DNA of 64,000 bases from Phialophora verrucosa. Its lineage: Eukaryota; Ascomycota; Eurotiomycetes; Chaetothyriales; Herpotrichiellaceae. The DNA is taken from positions 1,240,001-1,304,000 of the forward strand of contig MSED01000014.1 in NCBI GenBank assembly GCA_002099365.1, in the 5' to 3' direction. Positions 20,828 through 31,600 of this stretch are shown one piece after another. Numbering within the stretch: the first letter of the stretch is position 1; each line of letters opens with the position of its first letter. A model generated the notes under the pieces. That model was not told the origin of the DNA, did not search any database, and worked only from the letters and a program-made list of their open reading frames with translations. The position numbers and the translations under genes are program-made.

Positions 20828-23800
20828 ATGCCCTGGCAGCCGCTGCCTCTGTCGTATGCGGTTGCCATATTCCCGTTTCAGCCCTCGGCATCACCATCGG
20901 AACTGCCCCTTCAGATCGGCGACCAATTATATGTCATCGAACAAGGCGGCAAAGATGGCGCCTGGTGTCGAGGCTACCTGGTGGCACCGCCTACCATGTT
21001 GTCTGCTTTGACACCTAATGGCAGGGCGGCCGGTGACGCCCGTGTCTTCTCTGGCATATTCCCGAAATGCTGCATCGAAATTCGCGAACAGCTGGGCCCT
21101 GATGTCGGGACGCTGGTCCAGCCGGGCCAGCCCAAGCCATCGGCTCCAGTACCCATGTTGAAAATTGGCGACGAGTCCCCAACTTCAACGACGGAACCCT
21201 TGGTGGACGAAATCACTTCTTGTCTACGAGAATGGTATATTCTTCACCTCCCGGAGCTGGTTCTACGGCGGCAATACCATGTCCTCGATCATATGTCAGA
21301 GATCACCACGCGTCTTGACTACGCCAGACGAGAATTGCTCAACGACGTCCTAACCGCCCAAGAGAGGATTCAAGTGCGGCATGACGCCGTATGGGACCTG
21401 GTTCGAGGCAATAAGATGCTCAGCGGCGAGGTCATTGTCCGGGATCCCGCTCGCCAGGGCCGATTGATGACTTCGCAGGACTCTGCCATAGAGCTCGCCA
21501 AATTACAGTCGGTCATGAGCGTGCTGAATGCCACGCCCATAGAAAAGCCCAAAGCTACATCACTTCATCACTGTCTGCTTGAGGTCAGGTCGATCGCTGG
21601 CTCCGGGACGGACTCGGCCTCCCTGAATCTCGCGCTGTACCAAAAGGATATTGAAGGGAACCTCAGACCTTTCTCGGAAACATATAGTTCTGTTGCGAAC
21701 AGCAATATGAAGACCCTATTCTCTGATTTGAGCAATCACGACATTGGCACAAATGGGCGCTTGTATCTCGTTGTCAAAGTGGTGGTTGCCGAGCCTCCCA
21801 GGAAACCCAAAAGAAGCGTTTCGACGAGACCACCGTCACGCAATGGCACCCTACTTGGCCAACGACAATTGTCTCTCAACAGGCGAAGGTCGAGTCTAAT
21901 GTTCGGAAAGAAGAAGAATGCCGAGAGACCCAAGCCGGCTCAAAACGGACGAACAACACCCCAATCGCAAGACCGATCATCGACTCCGTCGATCATTGAA
22001 GAAGAGGAGGATGGCCAGGACAAGCCAGTAGGTCCACCGGTACCTCGGACCGTTGGGGTTGGCGTTCTAGATGTTGCAAGTATCATCAGAGAGCGCCAGC
22101 CGCATGAAGAGAGTATTACGATTTGGTCTCTGTCGGAGCGAGATGACGAGAAGGGTGCCGAGTCTCATCCGGTAGAGGCCCAGCTCCTGGACAGTTCTGG
22201 CAAAGCTCTTGTTGTGTCAGGACAGATCTCCAGCGTGAATTTGAGCCTGACACCTCACACCGCTCCGGACGCAGACACTCTGATCAAGAACACTCCGACT
22301 TCAATGCACATGGTTAGCAAGACCCAGAAAATTGGATTCTCCGAAGCCCCCACCAAACCCCGTACAGACATTTATCTGACCTTGAGCCGGGCTGTGCTTG
22401 CCCAAGGCTCAGTCCTGTCTCATCCCGAAGTGAATGTAGCGCCGATCAAGGCGAGTTCGCCTCAGAATCTCCAGCTTACCATGGAGGTGCGTGACAATGC
22501 TGGACGGCGTGTCGAGCATTGCATCTTCCCGTCCTCGAATGGGGCAGGAGTCACAGCCTTCCGGACGAATGCTGTGGAGCTTGACCACAGGTGGGATCAA
22601 ACGCTTTGTCTGCGAGTACCGACCGAGAAAGTGCCAGAGAGTCACTTGGTCCTGAGCATCGCCGATGCACCCGAGTTTCCATTTGCGTTGGCTTGGATGC
22701 CGTTATGGGACAAGCAAGCCTTCGTCAGTGACGGCAAACATGCACTTATTCTGCATGCATACGACAAGATTACCTCGAGCATCGTGCATGGACGTGGTGC
22801 GTACCTGTCCTTACCCTGGAACAATGCCAGCTACAAAACTATTCATGAAGGAGCCTTGGCCACGATCGCATCTCTGGAAGTTTTCACCCACCTATGCAGT
22901 ACAGAATATTCACAGGATCGGAGCCTGGTCAGCCTCGTCAACTGGAAGCACCAGACGTCGGTCCAGCTGCTGGACATACTCCAGAAGCTGACTTTCGTTC
23001 CAGAAATCGAGATCGTCAAGCAGCTCAAGGAGGTACTAGATGCTTTATTTGGCGTCCTGGTGCACAAATCAGGCGAGTCCAAGTTCGAAGACTTGATCTT
23101 CAACGACATTGTGTGGGTGCTTGGAATTGTCCATGACCGAAGATTCAACCTGGGACCACTAATTGAACAGTACACGGAGAACCATTTCCGCTTCCCGTAT
23201 GCAGCAGCATGTCTAATCCGGAGCTTCACGCGGCTGTTGCAAAGTGTATCAGATCCCCAGAGTGCTCGCGACATGAGAGCGCTCTTTAAAGTCGGCAAAA
23301 ATTTCATGAGAATCCTCATCATCTCTTACCAGCAGCGACGTTTCGGTTCACAGGCGAGAGATGGCGACGAAAAGCATTCCAACTTCAAAGAAGACATGCA
23401 AGCAATCCTTTTTGGACTGCAGATGATGATGCGCAGCGAGACAGCAGCCCTTGTCGGCAGCAAGACGCTGCTTGTACAGAAATTCCATGATTGGCTTCCC
23501 GAACTACTGCCGGCCTTTAGCAAGGAAGAAGTCATGAAGACCGCGATTGACTTCATGGACGCGAGCGAGGGAGCCACGGGGAAGCTACTCTTGTACAGGA
23601 TCGTCCTGATCTTGAATTATACCAAGCTAGATCAGATTTGGGCGGACGAAAAAGATCGGAAGATATTGGTTAAGAGCTGTTTCAGGTGGTTGTCGCCGTG
23701 CTGGGCCCCTAACGATCAGACGGACGATTGGCACGAACAGGTGCGACTATGCTGCTCGGTTGTCGCGGAGCTCACGCGTTTTCCTACTCACCACCTCCAC

Positions 23801-25186
23801 GACTTCATGCCAAAACTTGTCTCTGCATACAAAACTATTGCGGAGCAAGCTCCGACGAAGCGGCGATCCCTATCACTACTCTTTTCGGATTCCTACCCCT
23901 TCACCACGAAGCCATCCGAAGCCAACGATCAGTTTGATGAAACGCTGCTTGAGCTGTCGTCCCTCATATCCACCATCGCGAAGATCAAACAGTCGTCGAC
24001 CCTGAAACTTCAGGGACAGGAACTGTCGAATTACATCATCTCCACGCTCGCCGTGCTACGATCACTCCTGAGGAGCGGCGCGTTTCCTGCAACATGGCTC
24101 AGCTTGCGCATCTATCACCACTCCTCCGCCCTCACCATCCTGGACCATCTCTCTTCCCTGCTCATCTCGTCATACCTTCCGACGCCGGAAGACGCGGACA
24201 GTTTTGACATGCAGCTATGGAAGACCTTCCTTGATACTCTCCTCACTCTTGTCTCTTCACCAGCGCTCACCCTTGAACTCTTCCCGGAACAGAAACGCCG
24301 TGCTGTTTGGAAGATTGCAGGCGACGTCCGTCAGTCTGGAGCGGACCTTCTCCGCCGAGCTTGGGAAAGTCTGGGCTGGGAAGCCACGGCGGACGACCAG
24401 CGAAGGTACAACATCCGCAAGCTGGGCGGGTATCAAGTGCAGTATGTGCCCAGCCTTGTCGCGCCTACGATCAGTCTCTGTCTCAGCATGCACGAAGGCC
24501 TGCGAAAGGTGGCGGTCGAAGTGCTTCAGACCATGATCGTCAGCGAATGGGCGCTCAGCGAAGACCTGGAGCTGATCGAGACTGAAATCATCGGCGCCCT
24601 CAACTCCATTCTCAAGGCCAAGCCTGCGACCGCGAACGAGGCGTTGAGTCGCAAAATCTTCATCACGGAGTTGCTGGAGCTGTTCTCCACGATAGCGAAC
24701 CAGCCCGACGATGCGTTGTGGACGGCGCTCGAGGAATTGGTGGGCACAATCGAAGAGCTGGTCGACCTACTCACCGGCGCTGATCCCGACGAAGATCAAA
24801 CCGCACAAAGTCCGACAGATACGACGAATCCTAAAGCCCAGGCGAACAGCAACCATCAGCGGACGGCCAGCAAGGAGTCTCAAAACTCCGAGGCAAAAGA
24901 ACTTGCCCGCGCGCGGAGGAGCATTGACGGTCTATCGCCTTCGTCTCAGCAGCAGAGGCAGCAACATGGCCGGGAGAGGGAGTATGGGGTCCACGCGTTG
25001 GAGTGTTACAAGCAGCTTGCCGAAGAGTACGAGAGAAGCGGTGACTACAAGAGGCTGGCGAAGACGCACAGGGCTATTGCTCGGATTCACGAGGCTCGAG
25101 CGGCGAGTCGAATCCGTGGGCGAGATGTCGTGAATGGATCTCGACAGACTGGCAGGGAGGAAGACGGAGAAGACGACGAAGGATAG
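20828..25186 (+). CDS. DOCK-family protein lacking the DHR-2 catalytic core
   Basis: A 1452-residue protein read from one uninterrupted 4.36 kb frame. An SH3 domain is near the N-terminus (residues ~8-75; AVAIFPFQPS, GDQLYVIEQ, GAWCRGYL). A Ser/Arg-rich linker follows at ~320-400, then a C2-like DHR-1 domain from ~511 to 670 (TDIYLTLSRAVL, GAYLSLPWNNASY) and a long helical scaffold. Near the end, LECYKQLAEEYERSGDYKRL and the following AKTHRAIARIHEA match the start of DHR-2 lobe A. Known DOCK GEFs continue with a YFRVxYxGxGFP strand and about 400 more residues that load GTP on Rac/Cdc42. Here the frame ends in an acidic tail and TAG, and no such sequence exists downstream. The protein probably cannot act as a GEF; it may be a scaffold, dominant-negative form or decaying gene. 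Confidence 0.88.
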   Translation: MPWQPLPLSYAVAIFPFQPSASPSELPLQIGDQLYVIEQGGKDGAWCRGYLVAPPTMLSALTPNGRAAGDARVFSGIFPKCCIEIREQLGPDVGTLVQPGQPKPSAPVPMLKIGDESPTSTTEPLVDEITSCLREWYILHLPELVLRRQYHVLDHMSEITTRLDYARRELLNDVLTAQERIQVRHDAVWDLVRGNKMLSGEVIVRDPARQGRLMTSQDSAIELAKLQSVMSVLNATPIEKPKATSLHHCLLEVRSIAGSGTDSASLNLALYQKDIEGNLRPFSETYSSVANSNMKTLFSDLSNHDIGTNGRLYLVVKVVVAEPPRKPKRSVSTRPPSRNGTLLGQRQLSLNRRRSSLMFGKKKNAERPKPAQNGRTTPQSQDRSSTPSIIEEEEDGQDKPVGPPVPRTVGVGVLDVASIIRERQPHEESITIWSLSERDDEKGAESHPVEAQLLDSSGKALVVSGQISSVNLSLTPHTAPDADTLIKNTPTSMHMVSKTQKIGFSEAPTKPRTDIYLTLSRAVLAQGSVLSHPEVNVAPIKASSPQNLQLTMEVRDNAGRRVEHCIFPSSNGAGVTAFRTNAVELDHRWDQTLCLRVPTEKVPESHLVLSIADAPEFPFALAWMPLWDKQAFVSDGKHALILHAYDKITSSIVHGRGAYLSLPWNNASYKTIHEGALATIASLEVFTHLCSTEYSQDRSLVSLVNWKHQTSVQLLDILQKLTFVPEIEIVKQLKEVLDALFGVLVHKSGESKFEDLIFNDIVWVLGIVHDRRFNLGPLIEQYTENHFRFPYAAACLIRSFTRLLQSVSDPQSARDMRALFKVGKNFMRILIISYQQRRFGSQARDGDEKHSNFKEDMQAILFGLQMMMRSETAALVGSKTLLVQKFHDWLPELLPAFSKEEVMKTAIDFMDASEGATGKLLLYRIVLILNYTKLDQIWADEKDRKILVKSCFRWLSPCWAPNDQTDDWHEQVRLCCSVVAELTRFPTHHLHDFMPKLVSAYKTIAEQAPTKRRSLSLLFSDSYPFTTKPSEANDQFDETLLELSSLISTIAKIKQSSTLKLQGQELSNYIISTLAVLRSLLRSGAFPATWLSLRIYHHSSALTILDHLSSLLISSYLPTPEDADSFDMQLWKTFLDTLLTLVSSPALTLELFPEQKRRAVWKIAGDVRQSGADLLRRAWESLGWEATADDQRRYNIRKLGGYQVQYVPSLVAPTISLCLSMHEGLRKVAVEVLQTMIVSEWALSEDLELIETEIIGALNSILKAKPATANEALSRKIFITELLELFSTIANQPDDALWTALEELVGTIEELVDLLTGADPDEDQTAQSPTDTTNPKAQANSNHQRTASKESQNSEAKELARARRSIDGLSPSSQQQRQQHGREREYGVHALECYKQLAEEYERSGDYKRLAKTHRAIARIHEARAASRIRGRDVVNGSRQTGREEDGEDDEG

Positions 25187-27004
25187 CTGCATAGCCGGAG
25201 AGTAAATGCTCGGAGTACTTGGATGATCGTGGCCAGGGAAGTCGCCTCGCAAGAGGTAGCAGAGAGGCCGACGGTCGATTGGTGTTTTGGCTCCTTGGAG
25301 GTGGCTTTAAAAGATACCCAACTGGCCGCCAGACAGAGGAGGCCCAAGGATCGCGTGGCGTGACAGGACGCGGCGATCTGTTCTCGGTTCTCCTTGTCAT
25401 GTTTTTGTATTAGAGATCCATATCACATCTTCGTGACCGAGGGAGGCTAATTCGGGTGTACGTGGACTTGTGTCGAGCGGAGCTGGTTTCTTCTTGTCAA
25501 ATATAGACGTCGGTCAACCACGCAGCTCAACGCCATCATCCTATGTACTCGTAAACAAAAGAAGTGACAGGACATTTGATGGACTACGAGTAGTACGGTG
25601 TATTGATCGCATATTCAGCTTCCCTAGTTAAGACACGATGCAACCGCGACGTCACGTGGAGTCGGAAAGAAACTACGAGAGTTAGTCGCTTCTACGGAGG
25701 ACTGGGACTCGAACTGACTCGCCATGCTCGCCCAGTTAATCGGGAGGAGGAAGGTTTAGCGCGCCGGCTCGGTGGACGGCGAGCACGGCTAGACCCCGCC
25801 GCCAACGCCACGGGGAGAGGAATCACTCAAGCGCGACTGAGATGCGAAACACAACACGCCCAAGTTAGCCGGCAAACAGTCGTGGGCGGCATAGGATAAT
25901 GGACCCGTTTCGTCCAGCGTGTCCAGGAAAGTACCATAGGACCAGACCAACCGGGTTGACGGGCAACGCCCGAAGATGGAGGTGCAAGGAAGCACGACGA
26001 CGGCGACGACGACGACGACCATGACGTCTGACTTTCCCGGGGACATTACGAGGTACATGACCCTCTCAGACCATTGTACATGCATCAGCGTTCACGCCAC
26101 CTTTGGAGGAAAGAAAGAATCATTGCTCTTCGGAGTGTTTGGATCGGATGATGGATGGGCTCTGCTCTGCTATGCCCTGCTCTACTCACTCCTGCCGCAA
26201 AGCGATCATCCATATCCTCTCGCCGGCCTGCCTCTCCTGTCTCTTTCCCTTCTCCTCCTCTCTTCACTTTAACTATCCTCCCTTTCCCCTTGATTGTCTA
26301 TCCCCGCCTGCATAAACATGATTCCTACTCGTCCTCTCCGCCATGTCACGATGAACGCCAGGCCGACTCACCGATACATGGCCACGGAAGCAAATGCTCT
26401 AGTACCGATGCCCAACCCAGTCCCGTAGGACGGAGGACGTATATCTTTTTATCTCCCCTGACTTAGGTGTCCTGATGGTCTATCATTTTTGTTCTCTCTC
26501 CTCTCTCTCCAGGTGGGAATCTACCTCTTCAATCCCGCGTTTGCCAGTTTTACTTTGCCAGAATCATGTGCTCCTCGCGGTTGTCGTCAGCAGACCTTGC
26601 GAAAGGTATGCAAGCATTGTCGCTGATTCCACCTACGGGCTTTTTCATATTGCCCTGGTATGTGTCCGCGCGATGCATTGTTCAAGAGACACTGCTCTTT
26701 CCCTTGGCGCTCACTCGGCATTGCTAACAGAATGTTGCCCAATATTGTGTTTGCTGTGAAGTCGGAGACGCAAAGGTTGTCCTAGCTTGTTTGCCATTGC
26801 TACAGTTCCCGTCCATATCTTTTGCGTTGATGCGCGTTCTTTTTTCGTCCCTTCTCCATCATACCCGTTTCGCGTTCACGCTGGCCAGCATCTTCGCGCG
26901 GCCTTCATCTTGAGAATATCCCGTGGTGGATTCGTCGGTGCATGGCTTTCCGCTGATCATCCCTTTTCCTCATGTGCCTCTCTCTCAACTTGGCTGTAAC
27001 CACC
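25187..27004. other. Intergenic region downstream of the truncated DOCK gene
   Basis: None of the three forward frames encodes the missing DHR-2 lobes; ORFs here are short. From about 26200 to 26530 the plus strand is strongly C/T-rich, as in leaders of fungal genes. An ACG trinucleotide run lies at 25993-26020. TACTCGTA-type motifs occur at 25546-25553 and 25585-25592. Confidence 0.55.
25993..26020. repeat. ACG trinucleotide repeat
   Basis: An imperfect run of CGA/ACG units in non-coding DNA. Confidence 0.7.
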
Positions 27005-27607
27005 ATGTCTAAGTCTCCCTTCCGGCGCGGGGCCGCACGCTCACAGAGCTCGACATCCGAACTGGCAGAAACGCATCCCCGTATTTCTCAAGACACATCT
27101 GCCATGCGATCGTCATCAGGCCCAGAGGAAGCAGACGACAGGATTGTGGTGCACGACATCCCACAGCTCGCCGAGCTAGAGCATAGTGTTCAGGCGCAAG
27201 AGATCACCGAGAGTGAAGGCAGCGAGTACTGGACAGCAAGGGAGTCTCTGGCGACAGAACACCCACTCTCACCCACCAGATCCAATGCCTCTTCCACCCA
27301 GCAGTCTGACAGTACCGATTCATCTGACGGTGGGGTGCTCCTGTCTGTCGCATTCGATGAGCGTGAGCAGTCACAATCGCAAACGAAATTCCAATCCGCG
27401 CGCCTGACCTTCTGTTCACCACCAAGGGTTCCGCACGCCAAAGCTCCTGAGACCGATGATGTCTACAGCTCTGAGGAGGAAGAAGGAGAAGCAGGAGAAG
27501 GAGACGAAGGGGAAGGGGGAGAAGAGCAAGAGACAGCATCTGCACGTCAAGCAACACATGCAGATCAGCAGGAGGGTGTCGAACAACACGACGACAGCAC
27601 CAAGTAG
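27005..27607 (+). CDS. Hypothetical acidic, low-complexity protein
   Basis: A predicted 200-residue protein from the ATG after the CACC context at 27001. It is rich in Ser, Glu and Gln. A basic N-terminus (MSKSPFRRGAARSQSS) is followed by acidic Ser-rich segments, and the end is a strongly acidic stretch (DVYSSEEEEGEAGEGDEGEG) with a polar tail. There is no recognisable domain, signal peptide or membrane segment. A long C/T-rich leader precedes it. Reverse-strand frames overlap it but look worse. It could be a fast-evolving nuclear or disordered protein, or a false call; codon periodicity and RNA evidence would decide. Confidence 0.45.
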   Translation: MSKSPFRRGAARSQSSTSELAETHPRISQDTSAMRSSSGPEEADDRIVVHDIPQLAELEHSVQAQEITESEGSEYWTARESLATEHPLSPTRSNASSTQQSDSTDSSDGGVLLSVAFDEREQSQSQTKFQSARLTFCSPPRVPHAKAPETDDVYSSEEEEGEAGEGDEGEGGEEQETASARQATHADQQEGVEQHDDSTK

Positions 27608-28031
27608 AAGCAAGGACCGACATGGCTGGAACGGATGATGACAGAGACAAGATGTAATTCCTAGCCCATAACTCTGCCAGAGATAAAGAGTCTGAAGCTC
27701 CTGTACTGTCGACCAGAATGAAGTCGATCGTCATACCTTTAACCAAGTGAGTCTGTACGAAGTTGCGGACATCGTTGGACTCCAGGGTCCCAAGTGCGCG
27801 CTAGATGCGGAAAGGAAAGGAAGGTCTTGTTGAATCTTTTTGTTGGAATTTTCATGCCAGCTCCTGCCATCTGTCACTGATGCTCTCCAGTGACTTCAAG
27901 TCGTGTGGTAATGTCTCCGTCAAACCTTAGTGGCTGGAGGCTAAGGTCTGTCTGTCCGAGGTTGGAGGTCGTCTTGCGTCGTGGAATTGGAACTCGAGCG
28001 CCGGTCATGGTGACTTGTGCGACAGAAGTCG
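27608..28031. other. Convergent intergenic region
   Basis: The 3' flanks of the hypothetical gene (+) and Ypd1 (-). Nothing further was seen. Confidence 0.5.
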
Positions 28032-28657
28032 TCAGTAATCAGCGTAGAACTGCTTCATGAGTTCATTGACAACTCCGTAAGCCTTCTTCGCTTCAGTGAT
28101 GCTCTTGCCGATCATGTCTAGACATTTTCCCTCGTCTGGCTCGTCGTCCTCGCCGGTCGCGTTCTTCTTGTGTCCGTAGTGTTGGATTTTCTCGCACTCG
28201 TCCTTTACCTTGGTGAAGCCCAGCGTCGCAGAGGAACCTTTAAGGAAGTGACCTAAGCTTGACAGCTCTGGAAGATTCTTCTCCTTCCTACGGAATATTG
28301 TCAGCCAGGTGAGGTCAGGGAAATCAGGATGACACTGCGGCTTTGTGCGTTGGTCCATCGCCATGTGTGTGAACTCACATTGCCACATCCATCTTGCCAA
28401 AGGTCTGTTCAGCTTGCTCCAAGAAGCCGAAGACTATTGATTTGCTGAATTCGCGATCGTCTTCTTCGTCCATGTCGAGGATCTGTTCGAACGTGGTCTT
28501 CTCGACATTCTCGCCGAATTCGATCTCTGACTGTATTTTATGCTGGACGTCAGCTGGGCCCAGAGAAGCGCGGCGTGGTGGCCCCCAGCAGTAGCGACGG
28601 CGTTTGGAGACATCGCTGCGGGCCACCGTAAGGTGTGGAACTTACTTCTTCGGACAT
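28032..28657 (-). CDS. YPD1: Histidine phosphotransfer protein Ypd1 (HOG phosphorelay)
   Basis: A 139-residue protein in three exons (28646-28657, 28379-28530, 28032-28287). The first exon encodes only MSEE; the introns are 115 and 91 nt with GT-AG ends and consistent phase. The HPt four-helix bundle is evident: FEQILDMDEEDDREFSKSIV, FLEQAEQTFGKMDVAM, then the phospho-acceptor helix LGHFLKGSSATLGF with the conserved His and the KGSSA signature, and finally KVKDECEKIQHYG. The protein relays phosphate from hybrid histidine kinases to the response regulators Ssk1 and Skn7, controlling the Hog1 stress MAP kinase. It is somewhat shorter than yeast Ypd1, mostly from a reduced loop near the C-terminus. 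Key residues are intact. Confidence 0.93.
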
Positions 28658-31600
28658 GGTCGCGACGGATACACGCACTGGAACAGAAGTCGTTATCGGT
28701 TTGCACAGGCACAACTAGTGTCTGACGTGTGAGTTGAAGGAGGTGGGTGCTATGGATGAAAGAAGCACGCCTTCTTTTGACGACGGTCCGGCAGTGATTG
28801 TTACAGATGTCCCTGGTATCCAGACCAGGCTTTAGTAGGGAGGTGGGCCGATTATGAGGACAGCAGGTCGGTGAAGAGTCACAATCTGTCTACAACCAGA
28901 TTGTCAGCACTCTGACCAAAGATTGATTCGGGTTACTTCCGACATCTTGACTGTCGGGTATGGCCCAGAAAAGTGCAAGAAGAGGCAACAGACCTCAGAC
29001 GTCGGACCCGGGAGAAAAGATAACTAAGAAGGCAGGCTGCAGAGGGGTTGAGCAGGGGATCCTTTGGGAATAAGCGGAAGATCACTATCCCAGGGCAGTA
29101 GAGCTTGCAGCGACGGGAAGGAGCAATGCAGCAGACGAGCGCCAGCAGTAGCGTCTGCAATGACTTTGTGAATTTGAAGGTGTTCCACCAGTGAGAGGTG
29201 ACGTACGTCCGATGTCGTTGTCGATTGCTGATCCCGAAGCTTGACTCAAGGCTCGAGACAGGCCCCTCTCGATCGGATTCTTCGTCGCTAGGCTGATGTG
29301 GGAGGACGGTGTCGAACAGAGAATTGCTTACCTGATATCGTTGAGAATGCTCGACCAGTGCTTGAGGCTAAAGGAAATCGACCTGCGAATGATATCAGGA
29401 TCAGATCTGTTGTCTGAGCGTCGCAAGGCGGGGGCAGTGTTTCGAGAAAAAAATTCCCATGATCCCCCCAAATTGATGCAAAGCCAGGGTGCTAATGAAT
29501 CGCAGGCACCGTTCCCTGCGCGAAACTCGGGTGAACCGGCTCTTTCCAGCGATACTGACCTGGCGATGCACGTCCTGTCTCGCGAGCAACCGAGCCCAAG
29601 ATCTCCGTCCGGCAGTGCAGATCAACCACGAATTCGTCCACCCGCGAGGGACAAGCGGGGGCCAAGTACAATCACACCACGCTACTCGACGCGGTGAGAG
29701 ACGCAGATGGAAGAAGAAGGAAGAATATGGACCCTGACGTCGGGATGCAATCCAAGGTGCAAGCCAACCGCTTCGTATACTCGGATGCTTCTTGCAAAAA
29801 GACGATTAATACAGACTGATACCGAGCTGAAGGAGAGAGATTAAGCTGGGGAAGATTGGGCTCCTTGGCGGCTTTGCGGCCCTCTGACGCTCGAGGCTGA
29901 GGGGTGCTTCGATACTACTCGTACGACTCCGCCAGAAGGGACCGCAATGATTATAATAACCGGGGACTACTGATTGGGGGGCAGAGGCGAACCCTACGCG
30001 TCGCCCTGTATTAACCCACTTGGCCCCGGTGGGAAACAAATGGGTCGGTGCGGCGACATTCGCTAGTATTCGGATTGCTCACAATCTACGAGCTCTGTGT
30101 CCCAACGATCACATCGATCACGGAATACACTTCCCAGTGCTGCTGCTATCTCGGTCTCGGTAAGCTTACGGGTGGCTCGTCGCGTGGGGAGTGCCTGCTA
30201 CACTAAGTCAAGAAGCGGTGCGTGGCCATGAATTTACTTCTTGCGCGGGTTCCCAATAGCAATGAGCACCGAACGCTTACCGGACTTCGGAAGGTGGAAT
30301 GTGGAACGCTTTCCACGACCTTCTGCCAGCGACCCTGCGGCCCTCTCCTGCAGGAGCAATATTTTAGACTCTGAAAGGCTCAAACCACAACAGCCGCACC
30401 GCTGGGTCCATTCCTGGAACTCGTCTTACCGGCCAGGAATACGGCAGATCGACACTGCTGCAGCATGAATTGGGAAATCTGACGGCATGCCTGTGCGACT
30501 GCAGTCCAGTTTTGTCTGGCCGATGCTCAGTCCACCTCTGAGTCGGCTGCAATCGAGTTTGGATGGGGAACATGGCCCTTCAACTAGCCGCCAGAGAAGT
30601 GGGAGAAGTCTACGGGAGATGCCCCTCGTTTTGCAGGTGACCCAGCCTCTGCGTTGTTGCTACGCTGGTCTATCATCGACGTCAAATTTTCGCCTGAATT
30701 CCCCCTGCACGATGACGTCGATGGGCACAGAGGGGTCCAGTTGATGTTGCACAGGAACAAAGAGAGCGGGAGTTACCCAGCGCCTCAAAAGAGCTGTCGC
30801 AGAGTACGAGTATATAGAGATGCCAGGCAGAGGCTCCTGCAAACGTCGGCTTAGCGCCGCCGCGGGCTTTATGCAGCCCACGCGCCGCTCAAGCTGCGAC
30901 GGAAGGGAGAGTACCTACTCTTACTTACTTACCAGATGGGTAGGGGATGAGGCCGGGAGCCAATGATGTCAACCCGCAGATGGCGCCCACTCGGCTCCAA
31001 TACTTCAGGGCCCTAGCTTTGCGCCACCCAACCCTCTTTGATGCGGGCGTTGGGGACAATACCAAGGCCTGAGATATGTTCGGGAACAAGGGAATCAAAT
31101 CCCCCACCTGTACTGCCAACTCCCTGCCATGGCACCCCAATCACGCGGTTTGACCGGAGCTATCGTGGTGGGCGTGACTTGTGGCTATACGAGCAAAAGG
31201 TCAACTGATCAAGAACCCTGGGAAACGGTGGTGCACATCTCAGGGTGAGGGACCACGAGTGATGGGCCTTCCGCCATCATGAGCCAGGTGGACCCCAGCA
31301 CCCAGTCAGCTTGTTGAATGGGTGAACTAATTGCAGCAGCAAATAACGAATACATGAACTAACGAGCGGTCATCCCGAGGGAGAGCTGGAGGAAGAATAG
31401 CATCCAACCAACATACTCGTACGAGTAGCCAAGGGAGGGCGTGGCGCCGTCGTTAATATGCATCCGCCCACATGGCCGTCCAAAAGCGAGAAGCGGAGAA
31501 GGGGCCGAGCGCCTTTGCGAGTAGAAGTACTCGTACTTGGTACATAGCATGTCCTTCGACCTCGGACTAGCTACAATCACTTGCTTGTTTACCACGGTCA

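Noticed and set aside
27204..27746. 180-codon minus-strand frame with a poly-Leu stretch
   Set aside because: The Leu run is the antisense reading of the Glu-rich segment of the plus-strand hypothetical gene.
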